Origin: Leptonema illini DSM 21528
GTDB taxonomy: Bacteria > Spirochaetota > Leptospiria > Leptospirales > Leptonemataceae
DNA: 64,000 nucleotides
NCBI RefSeq assembly: GCF_000243335.1
Contig: NZ_JH597775.1
Span: forward strand, 85,241 to 149,240
Direction of reading: 5' to 3'
Shown here one piece after another: positions 52,213-61,767 of the stretch. The notes beneath the pieces were generated by a model. The model was not told where the DNA came from. It worked only from the letters and a program-made list of their open reading frames with translations, and searched no databases. The position numbers were made by a program, and so were the translations under genes. How positions within the stretch are numbered: the first letter of the stretch is position 1; each line of letters starts with the position of its first letter.

Positions 52213-52250
52213 CCGCTCCCCTCTGAGCTGTCATTTTGAGGGGAGCGGTC
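52211..52250 (+). terminator. Terminator after the phosphoesterase gene
   Basis: A perfect 13-bp stem GACCGCTCCCCTC (52211-52223) and GAGGGGAGCGGTC (52238-52250), starting in the stop codon and followed by TTTG. Confidence 0.85.
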
Positions 52251-52319
52251 TTTGCCTGGAAGGACGTTAACCGCCCGATAGACCGCCCGCTGGAGACGAT
52301 GCTCTGGCCGGCGGTTGAA

Positions 52320-52736
52320 TTATTTGCCCGGCCTCTGCTGGCCCGGACCTCTTTGCACATGGGCCTTGCAGGCCGCAGTCAGATCAGCTTCGTTTGCTTT
52401 CAGGCACTGATAGATGCGACCCTGGCCTCTCTGCACGTCGGCACAGAATTTCAGGATGTCATCCTGGCATACCATAGCGCCGTCCTGCATGCGAGCGCGG
52501 GCACGGTCCAGCTGTGCCTTGCAGTTCGCCTCAAGCGAGCCCTCATTCTGTTTCAGGCATTGATAGACGCGGCCCTGGCCGTGTTCGATTCCGGCGCAGA
52601 ACTTCTGGATGTCGGCGGCACATGCGTTTTTGACGCGTTGCGGCCCGGCAGGGTTTTGAGCGAGAAGAACTGATCCGGCGAGAAGAATGGCTCCGACTGC
52701 TACTGGCAGAAGGGAGCGAAGGTTGATACGTTTCAT
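52320..52736 (-). CDS. Exported GLG1-type cysteine-rich repeat protein
   Basis: A 138-residue protein starting at ATG 52736 with AAGGAG eight bases upstream. The signal peptide is LLPVAVGAILLAGSVLLAQ. The mature part has two repeats with the pattern CxxDIxKFC-x6-GxGRxYQCLKxNExxLxxxCKA, as in eukaryotic Golgi glycoprotein 1 (GLG1) repeats, with four cysteines each, presumably in disulfides outside the cytoplasm. Function in bacteria is unknown. It is divergent from the chemotaxis operon. Confidence 0.85.
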   Translation of the reverse strand: MKRINLRSLLPVAVGAILLAGSVLLAQNPAGPQRVKNACAADIQKFCAGIEHGQGRVYQCLKQNEGSLEANCKAQLDRARARMQDGAMVCQDDILKFCADVQRGQGRIYQCLKANEADLTAACKAHVQRGPGQQRPGK

Positions 52737-52985
52737 CAATGTTCTCCTTAAATAACCGTTACATGATTGGACCATGCTCCGAAGGGATTGTCCACTGTTT
52801 TTTCAAAATTGCTGGAATTCGCTTTTCACGCTGTCGAAAATAGATAGATTGAATGAGCTGCTCGATCAAAGGGTCTGTCACGGAAGGACCGTTTTTTGGG
52901 TGTTTTTTTATTCATGAGTTGAAAATCGTTTGACCTTTACTGGCAGGCGTCGTCCCGTTCTGGGGCGAAAGAGGTAGGAGAACGA

Positions 52986-53348
52986 ATGGCAAAGAATATT
53001 CTTATCGTTGATGACTCGGCGGCGCAGCGCAAGGTCGTGCGTCTTGCCCTTGAAAGCAAGGGATATCAGATCTTCGAGGCGACAGACGGACAGGATGCTC
53101 TGCAGAAGCTCAATCCCGATCTTCATCTTGTCGTATGCGACGTAAACATGCCGGTCATGGACGGGCTGGAGTTTGTAACGCAGATCAAAGCGAATGAGCA
53201 GTATAGATTCCTGCCCATCATCATGCTTACAACGGAATCGCAGGAAGCGATGCGTGAGAAGGGCATGGAGCTCGGCGTGCGCGCCTGGCTGAATAAGCCT
53301 TTCAGTATGGAGCAGCTGCTTGATGCCGTCGCGCGCCTGATGCTCTAA
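52986..53348 (+). CDS. cheY: CheY-type response regulator
   Basis: A 120-residue single-domain receiver: acidic pair DD at 9-10, phosphoacceptor Asp52 in VVCDVNMPVMDG, the conserved Thr in LTTES and Lys in LNKPFSM. It would be phosphorylated by the CheA encoded downstream and bind the flagellar switch. It is the first gene of the che cluster; GAGGTAGGAG lies just upstream of the ATG. Confidence 0.92.
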   Translation: MAKNILIVDDSAAQRKVVRLALESKGYQIFEATDGQDALQKLNPDLHLVVCDVNMPVMDGLEFVTQIKANEQYRFLPIIMLTTESQEAMREKGMELGVRAWLNKPFSMEQLLDAVARLML

Positions 53349-53408
53349 AGACCCGACCCGGAGGCTGCCGGGGTACGGGATCACTTCTAACAATACAGAG
53401 GGGTGTTC

Positions 53409-53759
53409 ATGAACGATTCAGGAGATCAGATAAATCCTGAGGGTAATATAGAGGAACGTCTACGAATCGATGGGGAATTCCGAATAAGAAACGCTGCCTC
53501 AGTGCGTTCCATGTTGCTTGAGCGATCCCACGATGCATTCGTCCTCGATCTCGGCGGTGTAACGGAGTTTGATACGGCCGGCGTTCAGATATTACTCTCT
53601 CTTAAGAAAGAACGTGAGGCGAAGGGGCAGTCGTTTCGCTGCGTCGCGATGTCGGAGCCCGTAGAAAGGCTGCTCTCATTTTATAATCTGCGCGATGTCT
53701 TTGATGCCGGAGCCGGGTCGGTTTCACAGCAGAGCGTCTCGGGAGGCGAAGATGGCTGA
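53409..53759 (+). CDS. STAS-domain protein (anti-sigma antagonist-like)
   Basis: A 116-residue STAS protein: RLRIDGEFRIRNAASVRSMLLE, then DAFVLDLGGVTEFDTAGVQILLSLKKE, in which the residue at the usual phosphoserine position is a Thr (DTAG where SpoIIAA-type proteins have DSSG). It is located between cheY and cheA and overlaps cheA by 8 bp. It may tie chemotaxis to partner-switching regulation, with the RsbU-like phosphatase (39602) and the HATPase-like protein (60809) as candidates. ATG 53409 has GAGGGG upstream. Confidence 0.88.
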   Translation: MNDSGDQINPEGNIEERLRIDGEFRIRNAASVRSMLLERSHDAFVLDLGGVTEFDTAGVQILLSLKKEREAKGQSFRCVAMSEPVERLLSFYNLRDVFDAGAGSVSQQSVSGGEDG

Positions 53760-55788
53760 TCCAAGAGAAAAACAGGGGTTTGAAGATTTCGCCGTCGAAA
53801 CGCGGGAAATGCTTGAGAGCATGGAGCTCAATCTGGTGCGTATCGGTCGGGGAGAGCGCGATCCGGAGCTTCTCAACTCGCTTTTTCGCTCCGCACATAC
53901 GATCAAGGGCACATCGGGCATGTATGATTTCGGTGCCATCGCCGAATTCGTGCATTCTCTCGAGAATGTGCTCGACGGCGTGCGCGGAGGGCGGATCGAG
54001 TTAACCGATACGCTGATCGCCGCCGTGCTGCGATGCAAGGATCATCTTCTTGATCGCATGAGAAGCTACGAAAACGGTCGTTATGAATCAGACGATCTTC
54101 TTGCTGAGGGGCAAGAGGCGGTCGCTCTGCTGCTTGAGGCGGCCGGTGAAGAGGCGCCGAAGCAGCAGAAGAAGCAGGAGGCCGTCGCCGGCGAGAGGGC
54201 TTCTGAACTATGGAAGATCCATCTGCGCTGCAAGCCGAACTTGCTTGCAAACGGTCTCGATCCGTATCCGTTCTTGCGTTTTCTTACCGAAAAAGGAAAG
54301 ATAGAAGAGCTTGCCGTCGATGATTCGCTTCTGCCCGTCCTGACCGACCTTGACCCGCAGAGCGCCTATCTGAGCTTTGATATCGTCTATCGCTCTACGT
54401 TGAATCACAAGCAGATCGTCGACGCCTTTGAGTTTGCCGCTCACGATGTTGAGTTAACCGTCGAGCCTCTGATCGCAATCGGCCATGCGAGCGGAGAAGC
54501 GGTCCGAGAGCAGAAGACGGCGAAGTCCGCTCCGGCAGCGAAGGCCGCTGCAGCGGACCAGAAGGCGGCGAAGGCTAAGACGAAGCGCTCTATGCGTGTT
54601 GATGCCGACAAACTCGATCTTGTCGTCGATCGCGTCGGTGAGGCCGTCGTCATCGCCTCGGCTATCCATCAGATGGCCCTCAATCTGAAAGACGAATATC
54701 TTGAAGAGCTATCGCACCGCATGTCAAGGCTGCTCACAGAGATACGCACAAACAGCCTGAAGCTGCGTATGGTTCCCGTCGAGACCGTATTCGCTCGCTT
54801 CTCGCGCGTCGTCTATGAGATGGGTTTGCAGCTCGGCAAACCGGTGCAGCTTGTGCTTCACGGCGGCGAGACGGAGCTTGATAAAAACCTCATCGATCAC
54901 CTGGCCGATCCTCTTACGCATATGGTGCGCAATGCCATCGATCACGGCATTGAATCGTCCCCTGAGGAAAGAGAGCGAGCGGGCAAACCGCGCGAGGCGA
55001 CGATCACTCTGTCGGCCTCGCATCGCGCCGGAGAGATCATCATCGAGGTGTCTGATGACGGACATGGGATCAATCCCGATGCCGTCCTGCGGCGCGCTGT
55101 AGAGCGAGGGCTGTATAACGAGGGCGATCCGATTCGTGAGGATCAGATCTACCGTTTCATATTCGAACCTGGCTTCTCCACAGCGAAAGAGGTGACCGAG
55201 CTATCGGGCAGAGGCGTGGGTCTTGACGTTGTGCGCAAGAACGTTGAATCGCTGCGCGGAAGGATCGAAGTCGAATCGGAGCGCGGCAAAGGAACGATGT
55301 TTCGCATTATTCTACCGCTTACGCTTGCCAATATCGACGGCTTCCTGTTGCGCGTGGGCAACAACCAGTATGCCATACCTCTTGATATGGTGAACGAATG
55401 TATGGAGTTTCGGGCGGAGGACTTCGTCGTCGGAGAACAGAACTTCATCCGTGTGCGCGGCAAGGTCATCCCTTTCATCAACATGAACGAGCTTTTCGGC
55501 GAACCCGAAGAGAAGGGCAGTCGGCGCAACCTGGTAATCGTGCATGCCGGTAGCCTGCAAGCGGGGCTTGTTGTTGATGACCTTCTTGGGCGCATGCATT
55601 CGGTGATCAAGCCGCTGGGCGAGCTTTTCGAAGAAACGAAAGGACTGAGCGGCTTTGCCGTCATGGGCGACGGCTCTGTGGCGATGATCCTCGATACGGG
55701 CACGCTGCTTGCCGAGGTACGTCGACTGAACGACCGTATGGTCGAAGAGAACATCGAGCGCGAGCTCGCCGACGTCTATGTAGACTGA
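53752..55788 (+). CDS. cheA: Chemotaxis histidine kinase
   Basis: A 678-residue CheA. The HPt domain has phosphorylatable His49 in FRSAHTIKGTSGM. A P2-like region (about 145-250) is followed by an Ala/Lys-rich linker. Then come the dimerisation domain (SMRVDADKLDLVVDRVGEAVV), the HATPase with HLADPLTHMVRNAIDHGIE (N box), VSDDGHGINPDAV (G1) and GRGVGLDVV (G2), and a C-terminal CheW-like domain (LRVGNNQYAIPLDMVNEC). The start ATG 53752 has GGGAGG upstream and lies inside the STAS gene's end. It phosphorylates CheY and CheB. Confidence 0.96.
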   Translation: MADPREKQGFEDFAVETREMLESMELNLVRIGRGERDPELLNSLFRSAHTIKGTSGMYDFGAIAEFVHSLENVLDGVRGGRIELTDTLIAAVLRCKDHLLDRMRSYENGRYESDDLLAEGQEAVALLLEAAGEEAPKQQKKQEAVAGERASELWKIHLRCKPNLLANGLDPYPFLRFLTEKGKIEELAVDDSLLPVLTDLDPQSAYLSFDIVYRSTLNHKQIVDAFEFAAHDVELTVEPLIAIGHASGEAVREQKTAKSAPAAKAAAADQKAAKAKTKRSMRVDADKLDLVVDRVGEAVVIASAIHQMALNLKDEYLEELSHRMSRLLTEIRTNSLKLRMVPVETVFARFSRVVYEMGLQLGKPVQLVLHGGETELDKNLIDHLADPLTHMVRNAIDHGIESSPEERERAGKPREATITLSASHRAGEIIIEVSDDGHGINPDAVLRRAVERGLYNEGDPIREDQIYRFIFEPGFSTAKEVTELSGRGVGLDVVRKNVESLRGRIEVESERGKGTMFRIILPLTLANIDGFLLRVGNNQYAIPLDMVNECMEFRAEDFVVGEQNFIRVRGKVIPFINMNELFGEPEEKGSRRNLVIVHAGSLQAGLVVDDLLGRMHSVIKPLGELFEETKGLSGFAVMGDGSVAMILDTGTLLAEVRRLNDRMVEENIERELADVYVD

Positions 55789-55921
55789 AATCTTCTCTTT
55801 GAACAAGGGCGTTCTATAGATACAGAAGAAAAGACGATGTGCGTCTCGGGCAAAAATATCCGGGCGAACATCTTTGAGATAGGAAAAGAAATAGAAAAGG
55901 GTAATAGCAGGAGGCTATGCT

Positions 55922-57691
55922 GTGAGATGGCTAAATAATATCAAGATCGGCCCCCGGCTGATCGTAAGCTTTTTAATCGTGGTCGGATTAGCAGGCCTTG
56001 TCGGCTTTGTGGGCGTCAACGCGGCGAGCACGCTCAATCAGGTATCTGTTGATATCTTTAATATTCAGTTTGCCGGCCTTTCCAGGATGAAGCAGGTTAA
56101 TATCGCTCTGAACGACAGCCAGAGGCAGGTAAGGGCAGTTTTGATTGAAGATGATGCCAGCCGACAGGCTTTCAATATTGGCCGTATGCGACAGGCGCTC
56201 GACGAAATGGAAGAAAATCTCAAAGCCTATGAGAAGTTGATCGTTAAAGAGGAGGAGCATCGTATCTACGACGAGATCATGAATCAGATGCCCGATTATC
56301 GTAAGAATCTGGAAACGATGATCTCTCTGCGGCAGAAGAACGGCGATGAAGGCGACGAGATGGCCTGGGATTTTTACAATAAGAATATGCACGAGTCACT
56401 CCTCGCCATGGAGAAAAAGGTCGTCGAACTGGTTGGTATGAACGAAACCCAGGCCCAGGATGCCCTGAAAAACGCTAATGAGACCTACGAGAATGCTCGC
56501 AATACGATCATTTTGACGGCCGGTGTGGCACTCGCGCTTGGCCTGGGCCTCGGCCTGATGCTCACGTTCAGCATCACGCGACCGTTAGGCATGGTCGTCA
56601 AGGCAGCCGAGCAGGTGGCGCTCGGTGATGTGAACATTGAGCTGGAGGATCGTGCTCGCGACGAGACGGGTATGCTGGCCCGGGCCATGAAAAAGATGAT
56701 CGATGCGACTCGCAGTATTGTAAATGACGCCGAGAAAATGGCCGCGGGCGATATGACGATCGATGTGCTCGTGCGTTCTGAAAAGGACGCTCTCGGTCAT
56801 TCGCTTTCTGATATGGTGGCGCGCGTCGGCGAGGTGATCTCGGGCGTGCTCTCGGGAACGGCTAATATCGCCAGCGCCTCGGAGCAGGTCAGCTCCACAT
56901 CGCAGACGCTCAGTCAGGGTGCGAACGAGCAGGCGGCCAGCGTCGAAGAGACAAGCTCGTCGCTTGAAGAGATGTCGGGCACGATCACGCAGAACGCCGA
57001 CAACTCGCGCCAGACCGAGCAACTGGCCACCAAGATGGTTAAGGATGCAAACGAAGGCGGAGATGCCGTGAAGCAGGCCGTGCAGGCCATGAAGGATATT
57101 GCCGAGCGCATCGCCACAGTCGAAGATATCGCCTACCAGACGAATCTGCTGGCTCTGAATGCTGCAATCGAGGCCGCACGGGCCGGCGAGCACGGAATGG
57201 GCTTTGCCGTTGTGGCCAATGAGGTGCGTAAACTTGCAGAGCGTTCGCAGTCGTATGCCGGTGAGATCAGTAACTTCGCGAAGAATTCGGTAAACGTCGC
57301 CGAGCGTGCCGGGACGCTGATCTCTGAGATCATACCGAGCATCTTAAAGATCTCTGATCTGATTCGTGAGATCTCGGCGGCAAGCGAAGAACAGAAGCAA
57401 GGCGTCGATCAGATCAACTCGGCGATGGGGCAGCTCGATCGCGTTACCCAGCAGAATGCATCGGCCTCTGAGGAGCTGTCGAGCATGGCCGAAGAGCTGA
57501 CCGGGCAGGCGCAGGATCTGCAGAAGCTCGTGCAGTTCTTTCGCGTGAAGAACATGGAATCCGTCGTTCGAAAGGGCGAGCAGGCAGCCCAATCGTCCCA
57601 TCGTGGCGTGAAGGTGGCGCGCATGAAGAATGAAGAGGGACGCTCCGGTAAACCCGAACCCATCGACGAATCGAAATTCGATCGTTTTTAG
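55922..57691 (+). CDS. Methyl-accepting chemotaxis protein
   Basis: A 589-residue receptor with GTG start (AGGAGG upstream). Membrane segment at about residues 11-32, a four-helix-bundle ligand domain to about 190, a second segment ([21 protein letters not shown]), HAMP ([19 protein letters not shown]) and a long signalling coil with the conserved hairpin tip ([22 protein letters not shown]). It reports a periplasmic signal to CheA/CheW. Its stop codon TAG is formed by the first bases of the inserted MITE-like element. Confidence 0.95.
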   Translation: MRWLNNIKIGPRLIVSFLIVVGLAGLVGFVGVNAASTLNQVSVDIFNIQFAGLSRMKQVNIALNDSQRQVRAVLIEDDASRQAFNIGRMRQALDEMEENLKAYEKLIVKEEEHRIYDEIMNQMPDYRKNLETMISLRQKNGDEGDEMAWDFYNKNMHESLLAMEKKVVELVGMNETQAQDALKNANETYENARNTIILTAGVALALGLGLGLMLTFSITRPLGMVVKAAEQVALGDVNIELEDRARDETGMLARAMKKMIDATRSIVNDAEKMAAGDMTIDVLVRSEKDALGHSLSDMVARVGEVISGVLSGTANIASASEQVSSTSQTLSQGANEQAASVEETSSSLEEMSGTITQNADNSRQTEQLATKMVKDANEGGDAVKQAVQAMKDIAERIATVEDIAYQTNLLALNAAIEAARAGEHGMGFAVVANEVRKLAERSQSYAGEISNFAKNSVNVAERAGTLISEIIPSILKISDLIREISAASEEQKQGVDQINSAMGQLDRVTQQNASASEELSSMAEELTGQAQDLQKLVQFFRVKNMESVVRKGEQAAQSSHRGVKVARMKNEEGRSGKPEPIDESKFDRF

Positions 57692-57845
57692 CAGGCTGCT
57701 GAAAAAGCAGCCTGCTAAGGCAAAATAGGATGTTTTGCCAAAATGGCCTTTTTGGGAAAAGGCCATTTTGTAAGGATTTTTGGGCTTAGCTCAAAAATCC
57801 GTCAGCTGAAAAAGTCCACGGATGGACTTTTTCAGCTGCCTGTTA
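57689..57845. mobile_element. MITE-like element of five consecutive hairpins between mcp and cheW
   Basis: A 157-bp element bounded by TA on both sides. Terminal inverted repeats match at 17 of 19 positions (TAGCAGGCTGCTGAAAAAG at the left; the complement of the right end reads TAACAGGCAGCTGAAAAAG). Five stems follow one another: 57688-57718 (13 bp), 57719-57739 (7 bp), 57739-57770 (14 bp), 57774-57800 (9 bp plus inner pairs), 57803-57838 (16 bp). It has no ORF. TA flanks suggest an IS630/mariner-type relative. Confidence 0.75.
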
Positions 57846-57854
57846 GGAGGATGT

Positions 57855-58412
57855 ATGGCTGTACTTCGAGTAAACGCGAATCAGTATCTGACCTTCCGTC
57901 TCGGTAGCGACGAGTTCGGAATCGAGATTCTAAAAGTGCGTGAGATTCTTGAGCATCGTGAGCCGACGCGCGTGCCGCGCACCTCGCGCTTCATCGCCGG
58001 TGTGATCAATTTGCGCGGCAACGTCATTCCCGTCGTCGATCTGGCCCGGCTCTTTCAGGGCCGCGCCATCGATATCACGCGGCGTACCTGCATCCTGATT
58101 CTTGAGGTACCTCGCGAAGATGAAGATCTCGTCGCCGGTATTCTCGTCGATACGGTGAACGAGGTCGTCGCCATCCCGCCTGAGAATATCGATCCGCCGC
58201 CGAGTTTCGGGGCGCGCATTCGAACGGATTTTATCAGAGGCATGGGTCGCTTTGACGATCGCATCGTTATTCTGCTCAATCCGGCGTCCATGCTGGATTT
58301 TGACGAGATAGCGGCGCTTGCGAAAGAGATCGATCCTGAAAAGCTGAAAGAGGTGGCTCTTGCGGGGGCAAGATCGCACGAAGACGGAGGCGCCGCTGAA
58401 CAGGCCGAATAA
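57855..58412 (+). CDS. cheW: Chemotaxis coupling protein
   Basis: A 185-residue CheW: QYLTFRLGSDEFGIEILKVREI, VPRTSRFIAGVINLRGNVIPVVDLARLF and FIRGMGRFDDRIVILLNP are the family's conserved segments. It links receptors to CheA at the membrane. ATG 57855 has AGGAGG four bases upstream, located just after the MITE-like element. It overlaps the start of cheR. Confidence 0.95.
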   Translation: MAVLRVNANQYLTFRLGSDEFGIEILKVREILEHREPTRVPRTSRFIAGVINLRGNVIPVVDLARLFQGRAIDITRRTCILILEVPREDEDLVAGILVDTVNEVVAIPPENIDPPPSFGARIRTDFIRGMGRFDDRIVILLNPASMLDFDEIAALAKEIDPEKLKEVALAGARSHEDGGAAEQAE

Positions 58413-59223
58413 CATCGTCGATGCTGCGTTGACGGCGAAGGAGTTCAAAACGCTCGCCGATCTCGTATTTCAGTACACGGGCATCAAGATGGATGATCGC
58501 AAGGTGCCGCTTATGGCCGGACGCCTTGCGCGACGGTTGCGCCTGTTACGTCTGTCAAGCTACAGCGAATACATCGACTATCTGACCGCCGATTCGTCGG
58601 GCGAAGAGCGCGAGATATTCGTAGATTTGATAACGACGCATGTGACTCATTTCTTCCGTGAACCCGAGCATTTCAAGTTCCTGGCCCGGCATCTGAATTC
58701 GCTGCAACGCTATCCGCTTAACGTCTGGAGCGCCGCCGTTTCTACGGGCGAAGAGGCCTACAGCATCGGCCTCGTTCTGCAAGACAGACTCGGATCGTCG
58801 CGCTGGCAGGTGCTCGGCACCGATATCAGCGCCGAGAGCGTCGCCCGCGCGAGGACGGCGCTTTATCCGATGACGGGAATCGACCAGATACCCGAATACT
58901 ATCGATCTCGATTCCTCTTAAAGGGGAGGGATTCGATGGAAGGCTACTTCACGCTGAGCCGCGAGATACGGGATCAGGTGAAGCTGGATACGATGAATCT
59001 CATGGATTTCTCTTCTCTTCCCGGAGGGTTCCGGCCTGATATCGTCTTTCTGCGTAACGTCATGATCTACTTTGGACAGGAGGAGAAGCAGAGCGTCGTC
59101 GATCGTGTCGCCTCTGTGATGCCCGAAGGGGGCATTCTCATGATCGGGCATTCCGAATCGCTGAACGGGTTGAAAACACGATTCAAACTGGTACAGACCG
59201 CAGTGTATGAAAGGATCTCTTGA
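58360..59223 (+). CDS. cheR: Chemotaxis receptor methyltransferase
   Basis: A 287-residue CheR. The N-terminal helical domain (FKTLADLVFQYTGIKMDDRKVPLM) precedes the SAM-binding domain (LNVWSAAVSTGEEAYSIGLVL, VLGTDISAESVARAR, PDIVFLRNVMIYF). It methylates receptor glutamates. No ATG is available near the start. TTG 58360 has GAGGT upstream and lies inside cheW; TTG 58429 is the alternative. Confidence 0.93.
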   Translation: MRGQDRTKTEAPLNRPNNIVDAALTAKEFKTLADLVFQYTGIKMDDRKVPLMAGRLARRLRLLRLSSYSEYIDYLTADSSGEEREIFVDLITTHVTHFFREPEHFKFLARHLNSLQRYPLNVWSAAVSTGEEAYSIGLVLQDRLGSSRWQVLGTDISAESVARARTALYPMTGIDQIPEYYRSRFLLKGRDSMEGYFTLSREIRDQVKLDTMNLMDFSSLPGGFRPDIVFLRNVMIYFGQEEKQSVVDRVASVMPEGGILMIGHSESLNGLKTRFKLVQTAVYERIS

Positions 59224-59761
59224 AAATCGTATGAGCGAATATAAACCGATCGATCCGCCTGATTCGATTCTTGACGTTTTCTTGCATCCAGGAGAGTTTT
59301 ACTGGGGGCGAGAGAATACGCGCATCCGGACGCTTCTTGGAAGCTGCGTATCGGTAGCGTTATGGCATCCCGTACATCATACAGGAGGCATGTGTCACTT
59401 CATGCTGCCCGGGGGAAAAGGCCAGAGGCATCCGAAGTATGCCGATAGCGTCGTCGAGATGATGCTTGATGAGATTTCAAAGGGGACGGGGCGTCCGTCC
59501 GAGTATCACGCGAAGGTATTCGGCGGAGGACATATGTTCTCGCGCATCGACGAAAAGTTCAAGCGGGCCGGACATGTGGGGCAGGCTAACGTCGATGCCG
59601 CTTTTACCCTGCTGAATGCAGCCGGCTTTCGCATCGTCGCCACCGATACGGGCGGATACCGATACCGCAAGCTCATCTTCGATCTCTGGAGCGGGCACGT
59701 TTATTTACAGAAGCAGGAGAAGGCTCCGGACTGGGTCGACCCCGATCCGGACAGAGTATGA
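59207..59761 (+). CDS. cheD: Receptor glutamine deamidase
   Basis: A protein of 184 residues (176 if it starts at ATG 59231; neither ATG has a good ribosome site). The catalytic Cys is in [12 protein letters not shown], the His in [10 protein letters not shown], followed by [10 protein letters not shown] and [12 protein letters not shown]. CheD deamidates receptor glutamines and can modulate CheC-type phosphatases; no CheC is seen in the window. It overlaps cheR and cheB. Confidence 0.93.
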   Translation: MKGSLENRMSEYKPIDPPDSILDVFLHPGEFYWGRENTRIRTLLGSCVSVALWHPVHHTGGMCHFMLPGGKGQRHPKYADSVVEMMLDEISKGTGRPSEYHAKVFGGGHMFSRIDEKFKRAGHVGQANVDAAFTLLNAAGFRIVATDTGGYRYRKLIFDLWSGHVYLQKQEKAPDWVDPDPDRV

Positions 59762-60807
59762 TGAAACAATTCACCGTCCTTGTTGTCGACGACTCCGCTG
59801 TCGTGCGCCGGAACCTCACGAACATCCTTTCAAAGGATCCGATGGTGCGCGAGATCATGACGGCATCAGATCCTGTTTTCGCGCAGCAGAAGATGGCGGT
59901 GGCCTGGCCCGACGTTATCATCCTTGATGTGGAGATGCCGCGTATGGACGGCATCTCCTTTCTCAAGCAGATCATGGCGGAGCGCCCGACGCCTGTAATC
60001 ATCTGTTCTTCTTTAACTGAAGAAGGCGCCGCTCTTACGATGGAGGCGGTGGCAAGCGGAGCCGTCGATATCATCACAAAGCCGAAGCTGAACGTAGGCG
60101 GTTTTCTTGAAGAGTCGGCCGATCGTTTCTTGCATGCGGTGCGCGCCGCCTCCATCTCGAACGTATCACGTCTGGCGAAGCGCAGGGAGCGGCCTTCTGC
60201 GCCCGACATCGTATCGCGCGGACCCGCTCTTGCAGGTACGACCTACAAGCTTGTGGCCATCGGAACGTCCACAGGCGGAACAAATGCCCTTGAGATGATT
60301 CTGACGGATCTTCCGCCGCTTTCGCCGCCCATCGCTATCGTGCAGCATATGCCCGAGCGCTTCACGGCGCAGTTCGCGCAGAGACTGAATTCGCTCAGCC
60401 AGATCGAGGTAAAAGAAGCGGTGAACGGCGAAGAGATTCGCCCGGGGCTTGCCGTCATCGCTCCGGGGAACCGGCATATGCAGGTGCGTATGAGCGGCGC
60501 CCGATTCTATGCCGAGATAAAAGACGGACCTCCTGTTAACCATCATCGGCCGTCCGTGGATGTGCTCTTCCGCTCCGTCGCCGAGAGGGTGGGGCCTAAC
60601 GCCGTAGGCATCATTATGACGGGCATGGGTGATGACGGCGCCAGAGGCCTGCTTGATATGAAGAAGGCCGGCGCCTTCACGCTTGCCCAGGACGAATCAA
60701 GCTGCGTCGTCTTTGGTATGCCTAAAGAGGCCATCGCCCTTGGCGCCGCCGACAGGGTCCTGCCGCTTTCGGCGATCGCCGCCGAGATCGTACGGCACGG
60801 ACATTGA
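59758..60807 (+). CDS. cheB: Chemotaxis receptor methylesterase
   Basis: A 349-residue CheB. The receiver domain has Asp57 in [12 protein letters not shown]. After a linker, the esterase has Ser171 in [12 protein letters not shown], His197 in VQHMPERFT, and the Asp in [12 protein letters not shown]. It removes methyl groups from receptors when phosphorylated by CheA. The start overlaps cheD by 4 bp. It is the last gene of the rightward che cluster; the convergent gene's stop is 1 bp away. Confidence 0.95.
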   Translation: MMKQFTVLVVDDSAVVRRNLTNILSKDPMVREIMTASDPVFAQQKMAVAWPDVIILDVEMPRMDGISFLKQIMAERPTPVIICSSLTEEGAALTMEAVASGAVDIITKPKLNVGGFLEESADRFLHAVRAASISNVSRLAKRRERPSAPDIVSRGPALAGTTYKLVAIGTSTGGTNALEMILTDLPPLSPPIAIVQHMPERFTAQFAQRLNSLSQIEVKEAVNGEEIRPGLAVIAPGNRHMQVRMSGARFYAEIKDGPPVNHHRPSVDVLFRSVAERVGPNAVGIIMTGMGDDGARGLLDMKKAGAFTLAQDESSCVVFGMPKEAIALGAADRVLPLSAIAAEIVRHGH

Positions 60808-60808
60808 A

Positions 60809-61579
60809 TCAGCGCACGGAGGGGCGGAACGTTCGTCTCAGGTCTTCGATTGTTTTCCCGCTTCGCTGTAGTTCGAGTTCGAACTGTCGGCGTCTTGGAA
60901 TATACTCCGCATGTAGCGGGATCTCAAGGCGGGCCGCCGTTTCAGAGTATCCAGGCTTCTCGAAAACGGTGAAGGCATGACGATCGATGCCGCTCTGGTC
61001 AAGAAGGATGCCCACCATCGTGATGCCGAGGCCCGCTCCCTCCGTATCGTCGCCATGAGCCATGTAGAAGTCGAGCAGCGAGGTGAACGATTGCGCTCGC
61101 TCGAACTTCTCGCGAATGCGTTCTTCTTCTCGAGGCAGAAGAGGGAAGTTATTCTTCACCTTGATGTTCATCACCTTATCGGTGTAATAAAAGGTGATCG
61201 TGATTTTATAATCGCGGTCTTTGAAGTCTTTGCGATGATGCATGATCATCGTCTCGGTCAGCTTGTCTTTAAAAAGCGTCATGCCTTTATCGTAGTCGGC
61301 GGAGTTCATCGCATCGATGCCCTGCTCGGCAAAGAAGACGCGCTTCATATTCGCCTTTGTGGCGTTGATGACAAGCTCCTTGACGGCCGGGTAGACGATG
61401 TCGAGCAGCTCTGATCGGCCGGAACGCTGTAAGATACCGGCGGCGATATGATGAAGCAGAAATTCACCGTAGTCGGTCAGAATCCAGGTTACCAGGCTGA
61501 TCGTGCGCCCTTCCGCTATGGTGCGGTCAATGGTCTCCATCGCTTCTCTGACGCGAGGCGAAGATTCATCAAACTTCAT
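60809..61579 (-). CDS. Histidine-kinase-like ATPase domain protein
   Basis: A 256-residue protein with a GHKL ATP-binding pattern: VYPAVKELVINATKANMKR as N box and HGDDTEGAGLGITMVGILL as the glycine-rich lid. There is no dimerisation/phospho-His domain and no membrane segment, so it could be an RsbW-like serine kinase or an ATP-dependent switch. Its place beside the che operon, which includes a STAS protein, fits partner switching. The assignment is by motif only. Confidence 0.8.
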   Translation of the reverse strand: MKFDESSPRVREAMETIDRTIAEGRTISLVTWILTDYGEFLLHHIAAGILQRSGRSELLDIVYPAVKELVINATKANMKRVFFAEQGIDAMNSADYDKGMTLFKDKLTETMIMHHRKDFKDRDYKITITFYYTDKVMNIKVKNNFPLLPREEERIREKFERAQSFTSLLDFYMAHGDDTEGAGLGITMVGILLDQSGIDRHAFTVFEKPGYSETAARLEIPLHAEYIPRRRQFELELQRSGKTIEDLRRTFRPSVR

Positions 61580-61731
61580 CTTGAGCGGCAGTTTTCCTGA
61601 CCGGGCCTGACCGACGAGAAGAAAAGGGCCTTACAGGTTGGCCGATCGGGCGCAGCCAGTCTCTGCGGTGAGCCCGGGCGCTTATCTTGCGATGTCGTCA
61701 GACGAAGCAGGGTCGGGGATTGGTTTTTCTA

Positions 61732-61759
61732 TTGACATATCAAGATATCTTGATATGTT
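61732..61759 (+). promoter_or_regulatory. Promoter overlapped by a 24-bp perfect palindrome (SahR-like operator)
   Basis: A perfect TTGACA (61732-61737), 16-bp spacer and TATGTT (61754-61759) form the promoter of the ArsR-methyltransferase gene. The exact palindrome with half-site ACATATCAAGAT runs from 61735 to 61758 and covers nearly the whole promoter, so a bound dimer would block RNA polymerase. Confidence 0.8.
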
Positions 61760-61767
61760 GGTGGCGG

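Noticed and set aside
52236-52673. A 145-codon plus-strand frame
   Set aside because: It is opposite the Cys-rich GLG1-type gene, which has a signal peptide and a strong ribosome site.
57688-57838. The hairpin cluster between mcp and cheW as a simple terminator
   Set aside because: Five stems, terminal inverted repeats and TA flanks point to an inserted element, although one or more stems may still affect transcription.
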